Assembly: GCF_007673095.1 (NCBI RefSeq)
Contig: NZ_VDYZ01000007.1
Span: 1-64,000 of the forward strand
Length of the DNA stretch: 64,000 nucleotides
DNA from: Corynebacterium glyciniphilum AJ 3170
GTDB lineage: Bacteria > Actinomycetota > Actinomycetes > Mycobacteriales > Mycobacteriaceae
Direction of reading: 5' to 3'
In this document: one piece after another, positions 27,233 to 34,544 of the stretch
Layout of the letters: every line of letters starts with the position of its first letter
Numbering within the stretch: position 1 is the first letter of the stretch
Made by a program: the position numbers and the translations under genes
The notes under the pieces: model-generated
What the model saw: the letters and a program-made list of their open reading frames with translations, nothing else
Told to the model about the DNA's origin: nothing
The model's database searches: none

Positions 27233-28579
27233 TTATCTCTGCAGGGTAACGGTGAAAACTGCGCCTCCGTGCGTCGCATCTGCTGTGCTCTCGCCGACCG
27301 CCACCTGCCCGTGGTGGGCCTGGACGATCTCCTTGACGATGGCGAGTCCGAGGCCGCTCCCTCCGGCGTCGCGGGCACGCCCCTCATCCAGGCGGGCGAA
27401 CCTGTCGAAGATGCGCTCCCGGTCGTCCTCCGGGACACCGGCACCGTCGTCCGCGACGGTCAGCATGACAGCTGAACCGGTGTGGTCGGCGTTGCGGAGA
27501 CCGAGAACGACCCGCGACTCCGCATGACGGGCGGCATTGTCCACGAGGTTGCGCACCGCCCGGCCAAGCAGTCGGGGATTGCCCTCCACCTGGACCGCAT
27601 CCACATCGGAGGTGTCCACGGTGAGCGCACTGATCCGCCCCAGCCGGTCCGCTTCCGCCAACAGCAGGTCGTCGAGGTCCACCAGCTCCGTGGGAGGCCG
27701 GTGGTTCTCGTCGAGCCGCGCCAACAGCAGCAGACCCTCCACCAGGTTCTGCATCCGCTCCCCTTCATCGATGACCACCTCGCTGAGTTCGTGCAGGGAG
27801 GTGGCGTCCGGGTAGGACGCCCCGAGTTCCGCGTGCTGGCGCATGGTCGCCAACGGTGAGCGGAGTTCGTGGGAGGCGTCGCTGATGAATCTGCGTTGCA
27901 CCGCCTGGGAATGCTCGAGTCGTGCAAGCATGCGGTTCATGGTTGTCGCCAGTGCCCCGAGCTCGTCGTCCCCGGCGTCCACCCGGCGGGAGAGCTCCTC
28001 GGCGGTGATGCTGTCGACCTGACGGCGGAGGCGTTCGACCGGACGGAGCGCACGTCCGGTCACGATCCACACCACCGCACCCACCAGCACGATGACCAGT
28101 GGGACGGCCACGGCCAGCAGGATCGTCGTCGCGCCGACGGTCTCGTCGACGTGCTCGGTCGTCCGGGCGACGGTGAACGTCCCGGCGTCGGTGTCCTCGG
28201 AGACCACCAGGTAGGGCTCGCCGTCCACGGTGACCCGTCGGGACGACTCGCCGGGCTCCGGGAGCTCGTCAGCCTCGTCGTCATTGACCACGGTGCGGGT
28301 GTCGCCGGCAGCGTTGAACCGTACGAGCTGGTCATCGTCGACTCCGGTGATGATGCTCTCTGCCCGCGAGGGGTCGTTCTCGACCTGTGAACTGAGGGAG
28401 TCGAGGTCCTGCTCCGCGGACTCTTCGACGGACGTCGTGAGCACCCGTCCGAGCACCAGTACGGCGACCACCGCGCTGACGACGAGGATCAACGTGACGA
28501 TGGCGGTCGCCCCTGCCGTGACCCGGGTACGGATCGAGTGGCGTGTCCCGTGACGTGTGGTGGGTCGTGTGCCGGGCAC
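27233..28579 (-). CDS. Two-component sensor histidine kinase
   Basis: 448-aa OmpR-partner type histidine kinase. There are two membrane segments (about 21-44 and 151-173), with an acidic extracellular sensor region of roughly 105 residues between them. A HAMP domain follows (about 174-226), then the H-box FISDASHELRSPLATM with phospho-accepting H237, and the ATPase domain with N-box RNLVDNAARHA, VADDGAGVP and GGSGLGLAIVKEIVQAHHGQV. It starts with GTG 28579, 3 nt after the response regulator stop, so the two are co-transcribed. The signal sensed is unknown; the sensor part has no Cys or His cluster that would suggest metal binding. Confidence 0.94.
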   Translation of the reverse strand: MPGTRPTTRHGTRHSIRTRVTAGATAIVTLILVVSAVVAVLVLGRVLTTSVEESAEQDLDSLSSQVENDPSRAESIITGVDDDQLVRFNAAGDTRTVVNDDEADELPEPGESSRRVTVDGEPYLVVSEDTDAGTFTVARTTEHVDETVGATTILLAVAVPLVIVLVGAVVWIVTGRALRPVERLRRQVDSITAEELSRRVDAGDDELGALATTMNRMLARLEHSQAVQRRFISDASHELRSPLATMRQHAELGASYPDATSLHELSEVVIDEGERMQNLVEGLLLLARLDENHRPPTELVDLDDLLLAEADRLGRISALTVDTSDVDAVQVEGNPRLLGRAVRNLVDNAARHAESRVVLGLRNADHTGSAVMLTVADDGAGVPEDDRERIFDRFARLDEGRARDAGGSGLGLAIVKEIVQAHHGQVAVGESTADATHGGAVFTVTLQR

Positions 28580-28582
28580 GAC

Positions 28583-29260
28583 TTACCCACCCGTCCCGGA
28601 CAGCCGGTAACCCACGCCCCGCACCGTCTCGATCGCGTGCCGTCCGAAAGGCCGGTCGACTTTGGCACGCAGGTGCCCGATGTAGACCTCGATGATGTTG
28701 ACGTCCCCGGTGAAGGAGTCGCCCCAGATATTGGCGATGATCTCCTGACGGGTCACGACCTCCCCGCGGCGGCGCAGCAGGAAGTCCAGCACCGCCATCT
28801 CGCGCGAGGTGAGCGTGATCTCCTGATCGCCGCGGAACGCCTGCCGCGCAGCCGGATCGAGGGTCAGGTCACCGGCCTCGAGGACGGCGGGACGTTCCCG
28901 GGCCCCGCGCCGGGCGAGAGCCCGGAGACGGGCGATGAGCACCGGGAACGAGAAGGGTTTGGTCAGCCAGTCGTCGCCACCGGTGTCGAGGCCCTCGACC
29001 TCGTCCCATTCGCCGTCTTTCGCGGTGAGAAACAGGACGGGGGTGTGGTCGCCGTCGGCGCGCAGTGCCTGGCAGACGCGGTAGCCGTTCAGTCCGGGCA
29101 TCATCACGTCGAGGACGATGACGTCGTAGTCTGCGTCCGACGCCATGTCCAGTCCGGTGGCGCCGTCATGGGCGACATCGACGACCATGCCTTCAACCTC
29201 CAGGCCGCGGCGTACGCCGTCAGCGAGACGCTTCTCATCATCGACCAGCAGAATCCGCAT
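28583..29260 (-). CDS. OmpR-family response regulator
   Basis: 225-aa DNA-binding response regulator. The receiver domain carries the acidic pocket LLVDDEK, phospho-acceptor D51 in VIVLDVMMPGLNG, the conserved Thr/Ala region LFLTAKDG and K101 in WLTKPF. The C-terminal winged helix shows LTSREMAVLDFLLRRRGEVVTR and the recognition segment NIIEVYIGHLRAKVDRPF, ending ETVRGVGYRL. Transcription is probably leaderless from AAGACT (29268-29273). Two TTCAG repeats precede this box at the same distance as in the PepSY-like gene promoter, so autoregulation is likely. Confidence 0.95.
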   Translation of the reverse strand: MRILLVDDEKRLADGVRRGLEVEGMVVDVAHDGATGLDMASDADYDVIVLDVMMPGLNGYRVCQALRADGDHTPVLFLTAKDGEWDEVEGLDTGGDDWLTKPFSFPVLIARLRALARRGARERPAVLEAGDLTLDPAARQAFRGDQEITLTSREMAVLDFLLRRRGEVVTRQEIIANIWGDSFTGDVNIIEVYIGHLRAKVDRPFGRHAIETVRGVGYRLSGTGG

Positions 29261-29267
29261 GGCGTCC

Positions 29268-29300
29268 AGTCTTGCACGGCCCGGCTGAACCGTTGCTGAA
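29268..29300 (-). promoter_or_regulatory. Promoter with two TTCAG direct repeats (response regulator)
   Basis: -10-like AAGACT at 29268-29273, 7 nt before ATG 29260. CTGAACCGTTGCTGAA on the plus strand at 29285-29300 gives two TTCAG words 11 bp apart on the gene strand, covering the -35 zone. Confidence 0.6.
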
Positions 29301-29325
29301 GCCGGAGGTGCCCTCTGGCCGTCAT

Positions 29326-29393
29326 GGGAAATAGACACTATCCTGTCCACGCCACACCCCCGAACCGCGTGCACAGGATGGTGCCCATTTCCC
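29326..29393. terminator. Hairpin element B, related to element A
   Basis: Arms 29326-29352 and 29367-29393 pair at 23 of 27 positions. The inner part of the right arm is the exact inverted copy of the left arm of element A (19 nt). It lies 14 nt past the stop of the quinone oxidoreductase gene and upstream of the response regulator promoter. Confidence 0.65.
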
Positions 29394-29407
29394 GGCGAGG
29401 CGCACAC

Positions 29408-30391
29408 TCAGGCCTGGTAGACCACGCGTCCGACGGTCGTGCCGTCCGCCAGCCGCTGCAGACCGTCCGGCACCTCGTCGAAGCTGAGATGCTCGCTGAC
29501 CAGTGGCGCGACCTTCCCCTCATCGGCCAGCGCCGTCAGCTCCTCATGGCAGTGACGCACGGCGGCGGGGTCGAACTTGTTGTACAGGCCCCAGTGCAGC
29601 CCCAGGATCGAGTAGTTCTTGATCAGGGCGTGGTTCAGTGCGACCTCCTGGATCTCACCCCCGGCGAACCCGATCACCACGATGCGGCCCTCGAAGGCGA
29701 TGCACTTGGTGGAACGGCGGTAGGTGTCCCCGCCCACCGGGTCGAAGACGACGTCAGCGCCGCGCCCGCCGGTCGCTTCCTTCACCACCGCCACGAAGTC
29801 CTCGGAGTGGCGGTCGACGACGACGTCCGCCCCCAGCTGGCGGGCGATCTCCGCTTTGTCCGGGCCGCCGACCACGCCGATGACGCGTGCACCGGCGGCT
29901 TTGCCGATCTGGATCGCCGCACTGCCCACGCCGCCGGCTGCGGCGTGGACGAGCAGTGTTTCACCGGCTTTCAGCTGGGTCCGACGGTGCAGGGCGAACC
30001 ATGCCGTCTGATAGCCGATGAACAGCGACGCGGCCTGGCCGTCATCGAGTGACTCCGGGGCGGGGAAGCACGTCGCCGCGCTGAGGACGGCGTACTCGGC
30101 GAAGCCGCCGTAGGGGAGTTCCGACGTGCCGTAGACGCGGTCGCCTACGGTGATCCCCTCAACGCCCTCGCCGACGGCGGTGACATCACCGCAGAGTTCG
30201 ACACCGGGGGTGAAGGGGAGGTCGGGGCGTACCTGGTACTTGCCCCGGCACATCAGGACGTCGGGGAAATTGGAGGCCGTGGCACGCGTCTTGACCACCA
30301 CCTGCCCGGGACCGGGCTCCGGGATGTCCGTCTCCACGGTGGTGAGGATCTGCGACGGCTCCCCGAGTTCGGGTACCTGCCATGCTCTCAT
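29408..30391 (-). CDS. NADPH:quinone oxidoreductase family protein
   Basis: 327-aa zinc-free MDR oxidoreductase related to quinone reductases. The GroES-like half has GQVVVKTRATASNFPDVLMCRGKYQ and FTPGVELCGDV. The nucleotide site is LLVHAAAGGVGSAAIQIGKAAGARVIG. Near the C-terminus, LHWGLYNKFDP and GTTVGRVVYQA are typical. ATG 30391 has AAGGAG 6 nt upstream and overlaps the last base of the upstream SDR stop codon (TAATG), so the two genes are coupled. The pair faces a TetR regulator across a palindromic operator, which suggests induction by a lipid, steroid-like or CoA-linked compound. Confidence 0.88.
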   Translation of the reverse strand: MRAWQVPELGEPSQILTTVETDIPEPGPGQVVVKTRATASNFPDVLMCRGKYQVRPDLPFTPGVELCGDVTAVGEGVEGITVGDRVYGTSELPYGGFAEYAVLSAATCFPAPESLDDGQAASLFIGYQTAWFALHRRTQLKAGETLLVHAAAGGVGSAAIQIGKAAGARVIGVVGGPDKAEIARQLGADVVVDRHSEDFVAVVKEATGGRGADVVFDPVGGDTYRRSTKCIAFEGRIVVIGFAGGEIQEVALNHALIKNYSILGLHWGLYNKFDPAAVRHCHEELTALADEGKVAPLVSEHLSFDEVPDGLQRLADGTTVGRVVYQA

Positions 30392-31218
30392 TACTGCTCC
30401 TTGCTCTCGATGGTCCGTGCGATCTTGTTCATGCCTGCGAGCCACCGGTCAGGTGTGGTGGCCCGTTTCGCGTAGTAGTCGGCCACTTCCGGGTGGGGGA
30501 GGATGTAGAAGGCGTCGCCCTGGAGGGCGTCCATGACGGTGTCCGCCACCTGCTCCGGGGTCAGCGCGGTATCCCGGCCGAGTAGCTCCTGGTACGGGCC
30601 GGTCCCGGCGAGCATGCGGGTCTGAACCCCCTGCGGGCAGATGGCCTGGACGACGACACCCTGGTGGCGGTAGGTGGCCGAGAGCCATTCGGCGAAGGCC
30701 ACGGCACCGTGCTTCGTCGCCGAGTAGGCCGGAGCTCCCAGCATGGTCAGCAGTCCCGCCGCTGAGGCGGTCACCACGAAACGTCCTCGACCGCGCTCCA
30801 CCCAGTCCGGTACCAGCAGTCGTGCCGCGCGGACGTGGGCCATCATGTTGACCTGGACGGACGTGTCCCAGTCTGCCTCGGCGGCGTCGAGACGGTGCCC
30901 ACGGTCGACTCCCGCGTTGGCGAACCACGCGTCGATGCCGCCGTAGGTGGCGCGGGCCCGTTCCACGAGAGAGGCCACACCGACCTCGGAGGCGGCGTCG
31001 CCGACGACGACCAGCGCCTCGCCCCCGGCGTCGATGATCTCCTGGCCGGTCCGTTCCGCGCCGGCCTCATCGAGGTCGGAGACGACGACCCGGGCACCGT
31101 CCCGGGCGAGGTTGCGGGCGATCGCTGCCCCGATGCCGTTGCCGGCCCCGGTCACGACGACCGTTGAGCCTTCTGTGGTGAACGCCGCCGGCTGCCCGGC
31201 GTTGTGTGCTTCTGTCAT
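30391..31218 (-). CDS. Short-chain dehydrogenase/reductase
   Basis: 275-aa SDR of the classical type. The cofactor motif is VVVTGAGNGIGAAIARNLA, an acidic residue follows in VVVSDLDEAG (NAD preference), FANAGV replaces the common NNAG, the catalytic Ser is in VTASAAGLL and the active-site pair in YSATKHG. The C-terminal extension includes HPEVADYYAKRATTPDRWLAGM, seen in SDRs of lipid and sterol breakdown operons. ATG 31218 is the start. The first gene of an operon with the quinone oxidoreductase; the TetR-type operator lies 114-129 bp upstream of its start. Confidence 0.87.
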   Translation of the reverse strand: MTEAHNAGQPAAFTTEGSTVVVTGAGNGIGAAIARNLARDGARVVVSDLDEAGAERTGQEIIDAGGEALVVVGDAASEVGVASLVERARATYGGIDAWFANAGVDRGHRLDAAEADWDTSVQVNMMAHVRAARLLVPDWVERGRGRFVVTASAAGLLTMLGAPAYSATKHGAVAFAEWLSATYRHQGVVVQAICPQGVQTRMLAGTGPYQELLGRDTALTPEQVADTVMDALQGDAFYILPHPEVADYYAKRATTPDRWLAGMNKIARTIESKEQ

Positions 31219-31331
31219 CCTGAGTGGTGTCCTTTCGGGTGCCGTCCGTTCTCGCCGGAGGCGTGGCCCGGGTTATGTCCCGGCGGACAGCGGAGGGGTG
31301 ACCGGTGCAGGTGACCCGAGAAGGGTACCTA

Positions 31332-31347
31332 CTAAGCAGTTGCTTAG
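31332..31347. promoter_or_regulatory. Palindromic operator between SDR operon and TetR gene
   Basis: CTAAGCA-GT-TGCTTAG, 7-bp perfect arms, flanked by TACCTA and GTACAC. It is placed between the two divergent genes, so it probably controls both the SDR operon and the TetR gene itself. Confidence 0.6.
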
Positions 31348-31480
31348 GTACACTCCACTGTGCACTGTGATGTCGACCACGTCAACCGTGGGTTCATGAG
31401 GTGCCTCACTGCATGTTGGGGTTGCCCGCCGGCGTTGCAGGAAGCACCGGCACCGACGCCGTCCGAGGGAGAAGACGACA

Positions 31481-32095
31481 GTGACTGAAGGCAAGAGCGG
31501 CGACAACCCGACAGCCCGTACCGCCGGTGCCAGGGACCGGCTTCTGTCGGCCGCCGCGGAAGCGTTCGCTGACCGTGGCTTTCACGGCACCACCACCCGT
31601 GACATCGCGGGGGCGGCGGGGATGAGTCCAGCAGCTGTCTACGTCCACTTCCCGTCGAAGGAGGAGTTGCTGTACCAGCTCATGCACGACGGCCACGTGC
31701 AGACACTGGAGGTGATGGACGACGCGGATCTTCCGGATGCCCCGGCACCGCAGCGGTTGGCGTCGGTGATGTCCGCCTTCGCCCGCTACCACGCGCTCGA
31801 ACACACCGGGGCGAGGGTGGTGAACTACGAACTGGCGTCACTGTCGGCGGAACATGCTGTGGTGGTGTCCGCCTTACGACGCGAGGTCACGGCACGTCTG
31901 CGCGACATCGTGGATGCCGGTGTCGCAGAGGGTGAGTTCCGCACACCGGATTCACGCACGTGCACGGAAGCGCTGTTGTCGATGGGGGTCGACATCGCGC
32001 GTTGGTACCGTGACGGCGTCTACATCAGTCCGGACGAGCTCGCGGACTTCTACGCGCAGCTGGCACTGCGTTGTGTGGGGCGCGACCTGGAGTGA
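31481..32095 (+). CDS. TetR-family transcriptional regulator
   Basis: 204-aa repressor. The N-terminal helix-turn-helix is RLLSAAAEAFADRGFHGTTTRDIAGAAGMSPAAVYVHFPSKEELLYQL (residues about 20-68), a full TetR DNA-binding domain. The ligand domain resembles the KstR/FadR-type C-terminal fold, with ARYHALEHTGARVVNYE and GVDIARWYRDGVYISPDELADFYAQLALR near the end. It starts at GTG 31481 with a GAGGGAGAAG site. It is divergent from the SDR-oxidoreductase operon with a 7+7 bp palindrome between them, the usual arrangement for a local repressor responding to a CoA ester or lipid. The ligand is not known. Confidence 0.88.
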   Translation: MTEGKSGDNPTARTAGARDRLLSAAAEAFADRGFHGTTTRDIAGAAGMSPAAVYVHFPSKEELLYQLMHDGHVQTLEVMDDADLPDAPAPQRLASVMSAFARYHALEHTGARVVNYELASLSAEHAVVVSALRREVTARLRDIVDAGVAEGEFRTPDSRTCTEALLSMGVDIARWYRDGVYISPDELADFYAQLALRCVGRDLE

Positions 32096-32118
32096 CGCCC
32101 GGACGGGGTGTCAGCGGG

Positions 32119-32547
32119 TCAGGGCTGGTCGCCGGAGGAGATGTTCACCATCCAGGAGACCCCGAACTTGTCGCGGACCTGGCCGAACCAGTCGCCCCAC
32201 ATCTGCTTCTCCAGGGGGAGCATGACAGTGCCGCCGTCGGCCAGGGCTTCGAACCAGCCGGCGAGCTTCTCGTATTCGTCGGCGTCGCCACCGATGCAGA
32301 GGTCGACCGGAGGCGCGTCAAATTCACGCGGATCGGTGTCGGCGGTGTCACAGGCCATGAACGTCCAGCCGTCCGGAGTTTCCAGGTGGCCGTGCATCAC
32401 CAGGGGCTCACGCTCCGGAGTGTCGGCGGCACCCGCCTGGCCGAAGGTGAGCGTATCCGCTTTCCCGCCGAAGATCTCGGCGTAGAGGGTCAGAGCTTCC
32501 GCAGCGGTGTCACGGAACTTCAGGTAGGGGTTGAGCCAGGTGGACAT
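32119..32547 (-). CDS. VOC-family (PhnB-like) protein
   Basis: 142-aa glyoxalase-fold protein of the PhnB/3-dmu-9_3-mt type. The opening LNPYLKFRDTAAEALTLYAEIFGG and the end EKQMWGDWFGQVRDKFGVSWMVNI are the family hallmarks. HGHLETPDGWTFMACD is the central strand pair. Such proteins are common and mostly uncharacterised; some bind small ligands or confer antibiotic tolerance. ATG 32547 has AGAGGT about 8 nt upstream. It converges with the TetR gene and diverges from the fatty-acid ligase gene. Confidence 0.85.
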   Translation of the reverse strand: MSTWLNPYLKFRDTAAEALTLYAEIFGGKADTLTFGQAGAADTPEREPLVMHGHLETPDGWTFMACDTADTDPREFDAPPVDLCIGGDADEYEKLAGWFEALADGGTVMLPLEKQMWGDWFGQVRDKFGVSWMVNISSGDQP

Positions 32548-32647
32548 GACGGTGACCTCTCGGTGGTGGTGTCTGCGTCGTGGGGTCGTGGGGACGGTGG
32601 GCACCGTGAACGCCACGAGTACAGGGGGGTGACCCATATTACAGGCG

Positions 32648-32653
32648 TAACCT
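32648..32653 (+). promoter_or_regulatory. -10 box of a leaderless promoter (fatty-acid ligase)
   Basis: TAACCT, 8 nt before ATG 32662. Confidence 0.45.
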
Positions 32654-32661
32654 GACACAGT

Positions 32662-34374
32662 ATGGACGACAGCAACAGCCACAGGACCTGGCGGCAGTAC
32701 TACCCCGAATGGACCAGCCCTGAACTGGAGTACGACGGGGCCGACGAGCGCACTCTCGCCACCGTCTTCGACCATGCCGTACGGACGTGGCCAAATCGTC
32801 CGGCGATGACCTTCTTCGGCAGCACCCTCACCTACGCGGACTACGGACGCGACGTCCGCAAGACGGCGTCTATGCTGCACAACCGTGGTGTCCGGAAGGG
32901 TGACCGCGTGGCGATCGCGCTGCCGAACTGTCCGCAGGCGTTGATCAGCTTCTACGCGGTGCTCTCCCTCGGCGCCACTGCCACGCTGCACAACCCGCTC
33001 TACACCGCCCGCGAGCTTGCCGTCGCGTTCAAGGACCACGGTGCGAAGGTCGGCATCTTCTGGGACAAGGCAGTGGAGGTCGCCCGTGAACTGCGCACGG
33101 TCGCCCCGCTCGAGCAGATCATCCCGGTCACCGTCACCCGCGCGATGCCGGTCTACCTGCGTGCGGCACTGAAGCTTCCGGTCAAGCCCGTCAGGACCAT
33201 GCGTGACAAACTGCAGGGCAGTACCGACGGACTCACGGAATGGTCCGACCTGGTCAAGGACGCCTCCGAATCCGAGGGGCGTGCGCTGATCGAGACGGCG
33301 GAGGTGGCGCCCTCCGATCCGGCCATCGTGCTGTACACCTCGGGCACCACGGGCACACCGAAGGGTGCGGCGCTGTCGCACGCCAACCTCTGCGCCAACA
33401 TCATCCAGGGGGTCGCCTGGGTCCCGGAGCTGGGTCAGCGAGCGGAGCCTGAGCGGATGCTCGCGGCGCTGCCGATCTTCCACGCCTACGGGCTGACGAT
33501 GAACATCACCCTCGCTCCGCTGATCGGCGGCACCGTGGTGCTGCTGCCGGCGCCGGAGAAGCCCCTGCTGGCCTCGGCGATGAAGAAGCAGAAGCCCACC
33601 TGGGTCCCTGGCGTCCCTGCGTTGTACCAGACGATCATGGACATCGCGGAGAAACAGAAGATCGACATCTCCGGGGTCAAGGCCAGCTTCTCCGGCGCTT
33701 CCGGGTTGCCGGTGGAACTGGTGAAGCGCTGGGAGAACATGACCGGCGGACTCCTGGTCGAAGGGTACGGGCTCACGGAGACCTCGCCGATCGTCATCGG
33801 CAACCCGATGAGCACCGACCGTCGTCCCGGATACGTGGGCATCCCGTTCCCGGACACTGATGTGCGGGTGGTCGACCAGGACGACCCCGCCCGCGAACTC
33901 CCCGACGGTGAGGCCGGCGAGCTGGTGGTGAAGGGGCCGCAGGTCTTCGGCGGCTACCTCAACCGTCCGGACGCCAATGAGAAGGTCTTCGTGGACGGTT
34001 GGTTCCGTACCGGGGACATGGCGGTGAAGGAGTCCGACGGTTTCGTCAAGATCGTCTCGCGCATCAAGGAGATGATCGTGACCGGTGGTTTCAACGTCTA
34101 CCCGGCAGAGGTCGAGGAGGTGCTCACCGAGCATCCGTCCATCGCCCAGGCCAGTGTCGTGGGCCTGCCGCGTGACGACGGTTCGGAGACCGTCGCCGCC
34201 GGTATCGTCCTGGAGGACGGTGCCCGGTTGGACGAAGAGGTGCTCAAGGACCACTGCAGAGAGGGCTTGGCCCGCTACAAGGTGCCGCGGGTCTTCCAGG
34301 TGTTCGATGAACTGCCCGCCGACCAGCTGGGGAAGGTCCGCCGCGTGGAGGTGCGGGAGCAGATGCTGGGGTAG
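32662..34374 (+). CDS. Long-chain-fatty-acid--CoA ligase
   Basis: 570-aa FadD-type acyl-CoA synthetase. The P-loop is VLYTSGTTGTPKGAALSH (about residue 223-240), the L/LPxFHAYG motif is LPIFHAYGLT, the adenylate-binding block is EGYGLTETSP, and WFRTGDMAVKESDGFVKIVSRIKEMIVTGGFNVYPAEVEEVL spans the hinge and fatty-acid signature. The C-terminal Lys is in LGKVRR. The expected product is a long-chain acyl-CoA for beta-oxidation or lipid synthesis. No membrane segment is seen. The gene is leaderless and ends in a strong hairpin shared with the convergent ABC transporter genes. Confidence 0.92.
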   Translation: MDDSNSHRTWRQYYPEWTSPELEYDGADERTLATVFDHAVRTWPNRPAMTFFGSTLTYADYGRDVRKTASMLHNRGVRKGDRVAIALPNCPQALISFYAVLSLGATATLHNPLYTARELAVAFKDHGAKVGIFWDKAVEVARELRTVAPLEQIIPVTVTRAMPVYLRAALKLPVKPVRTMRDKLQGSTDGLTEWSDLVKDASESEGRALIETAEVAPSDPAIVLYTSGTTGTPKGAALSHANLCANIIQGVAWVPELGQRAEPERMLAALPIFHAYGLTMNITLAPLIGGTVVLLPAPEKPLLASAMKKQKPTWVPGVPALYQTIMDIAEKQKIDISGVKASFSGASGLPVELVKRWENMTGGLLVEGYGLTETSPIVIGNPMSTDRRPGYVGIPFPDTDVRVVDQDDPARELPDGEAGELVVKGPQVFGGYLNRPDANEKVFVDGWFRTGDMAVKESDGFVKIVSRIKEMIVTGGFNVYPAEVEEVLTEHPSIAQASVVGLPRDDGSETVAAGIVLEDGARLDEEVLKDHCREGLARYKVPRVFQVFDELPADQLGKVRRVEVREQMLG

Positions 34375-34418
34375 CAGGGACTCCTCCGGCTCCGGGCTCC
34401 TTCCCTCCCGCTGACGCA

Positions 34419-34457
34419 GCAACCCCACAGGTTGGTCCCACCGACCTGTGGGGTTGC
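34419..34457. terminator. Convergent terminator hairpin
   Basis: GCAACCCCACAGGT (34419-34432) and its exact reverse complement (34444-34457), 14-bp stem, 11-nt loop. It sits in the 170-bp gap between the fatty-acid ligase and the ABC operon. Confidence 0.8.
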
Positions 34458-34544
34458 CGGGACGTCGCAGGAGCCGCTGCAGTCACTCCGGCGGGTGCAT
34501 ACTCCACCCGAAGGCTCCGGGAGGGGTTGGCCCGCTACACGGTG

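Noticed and set aside
32119..34428. Minus-strand open frame of 769 codons over the fatty-acid ligase
   Set aside because: Only its last 142 codons are a real gene (VOC protein). The rest is the antisense shadow of the ligase, which has all ANL motifs; the shadow shows His/Arg/Val-rich low-quality sequence.
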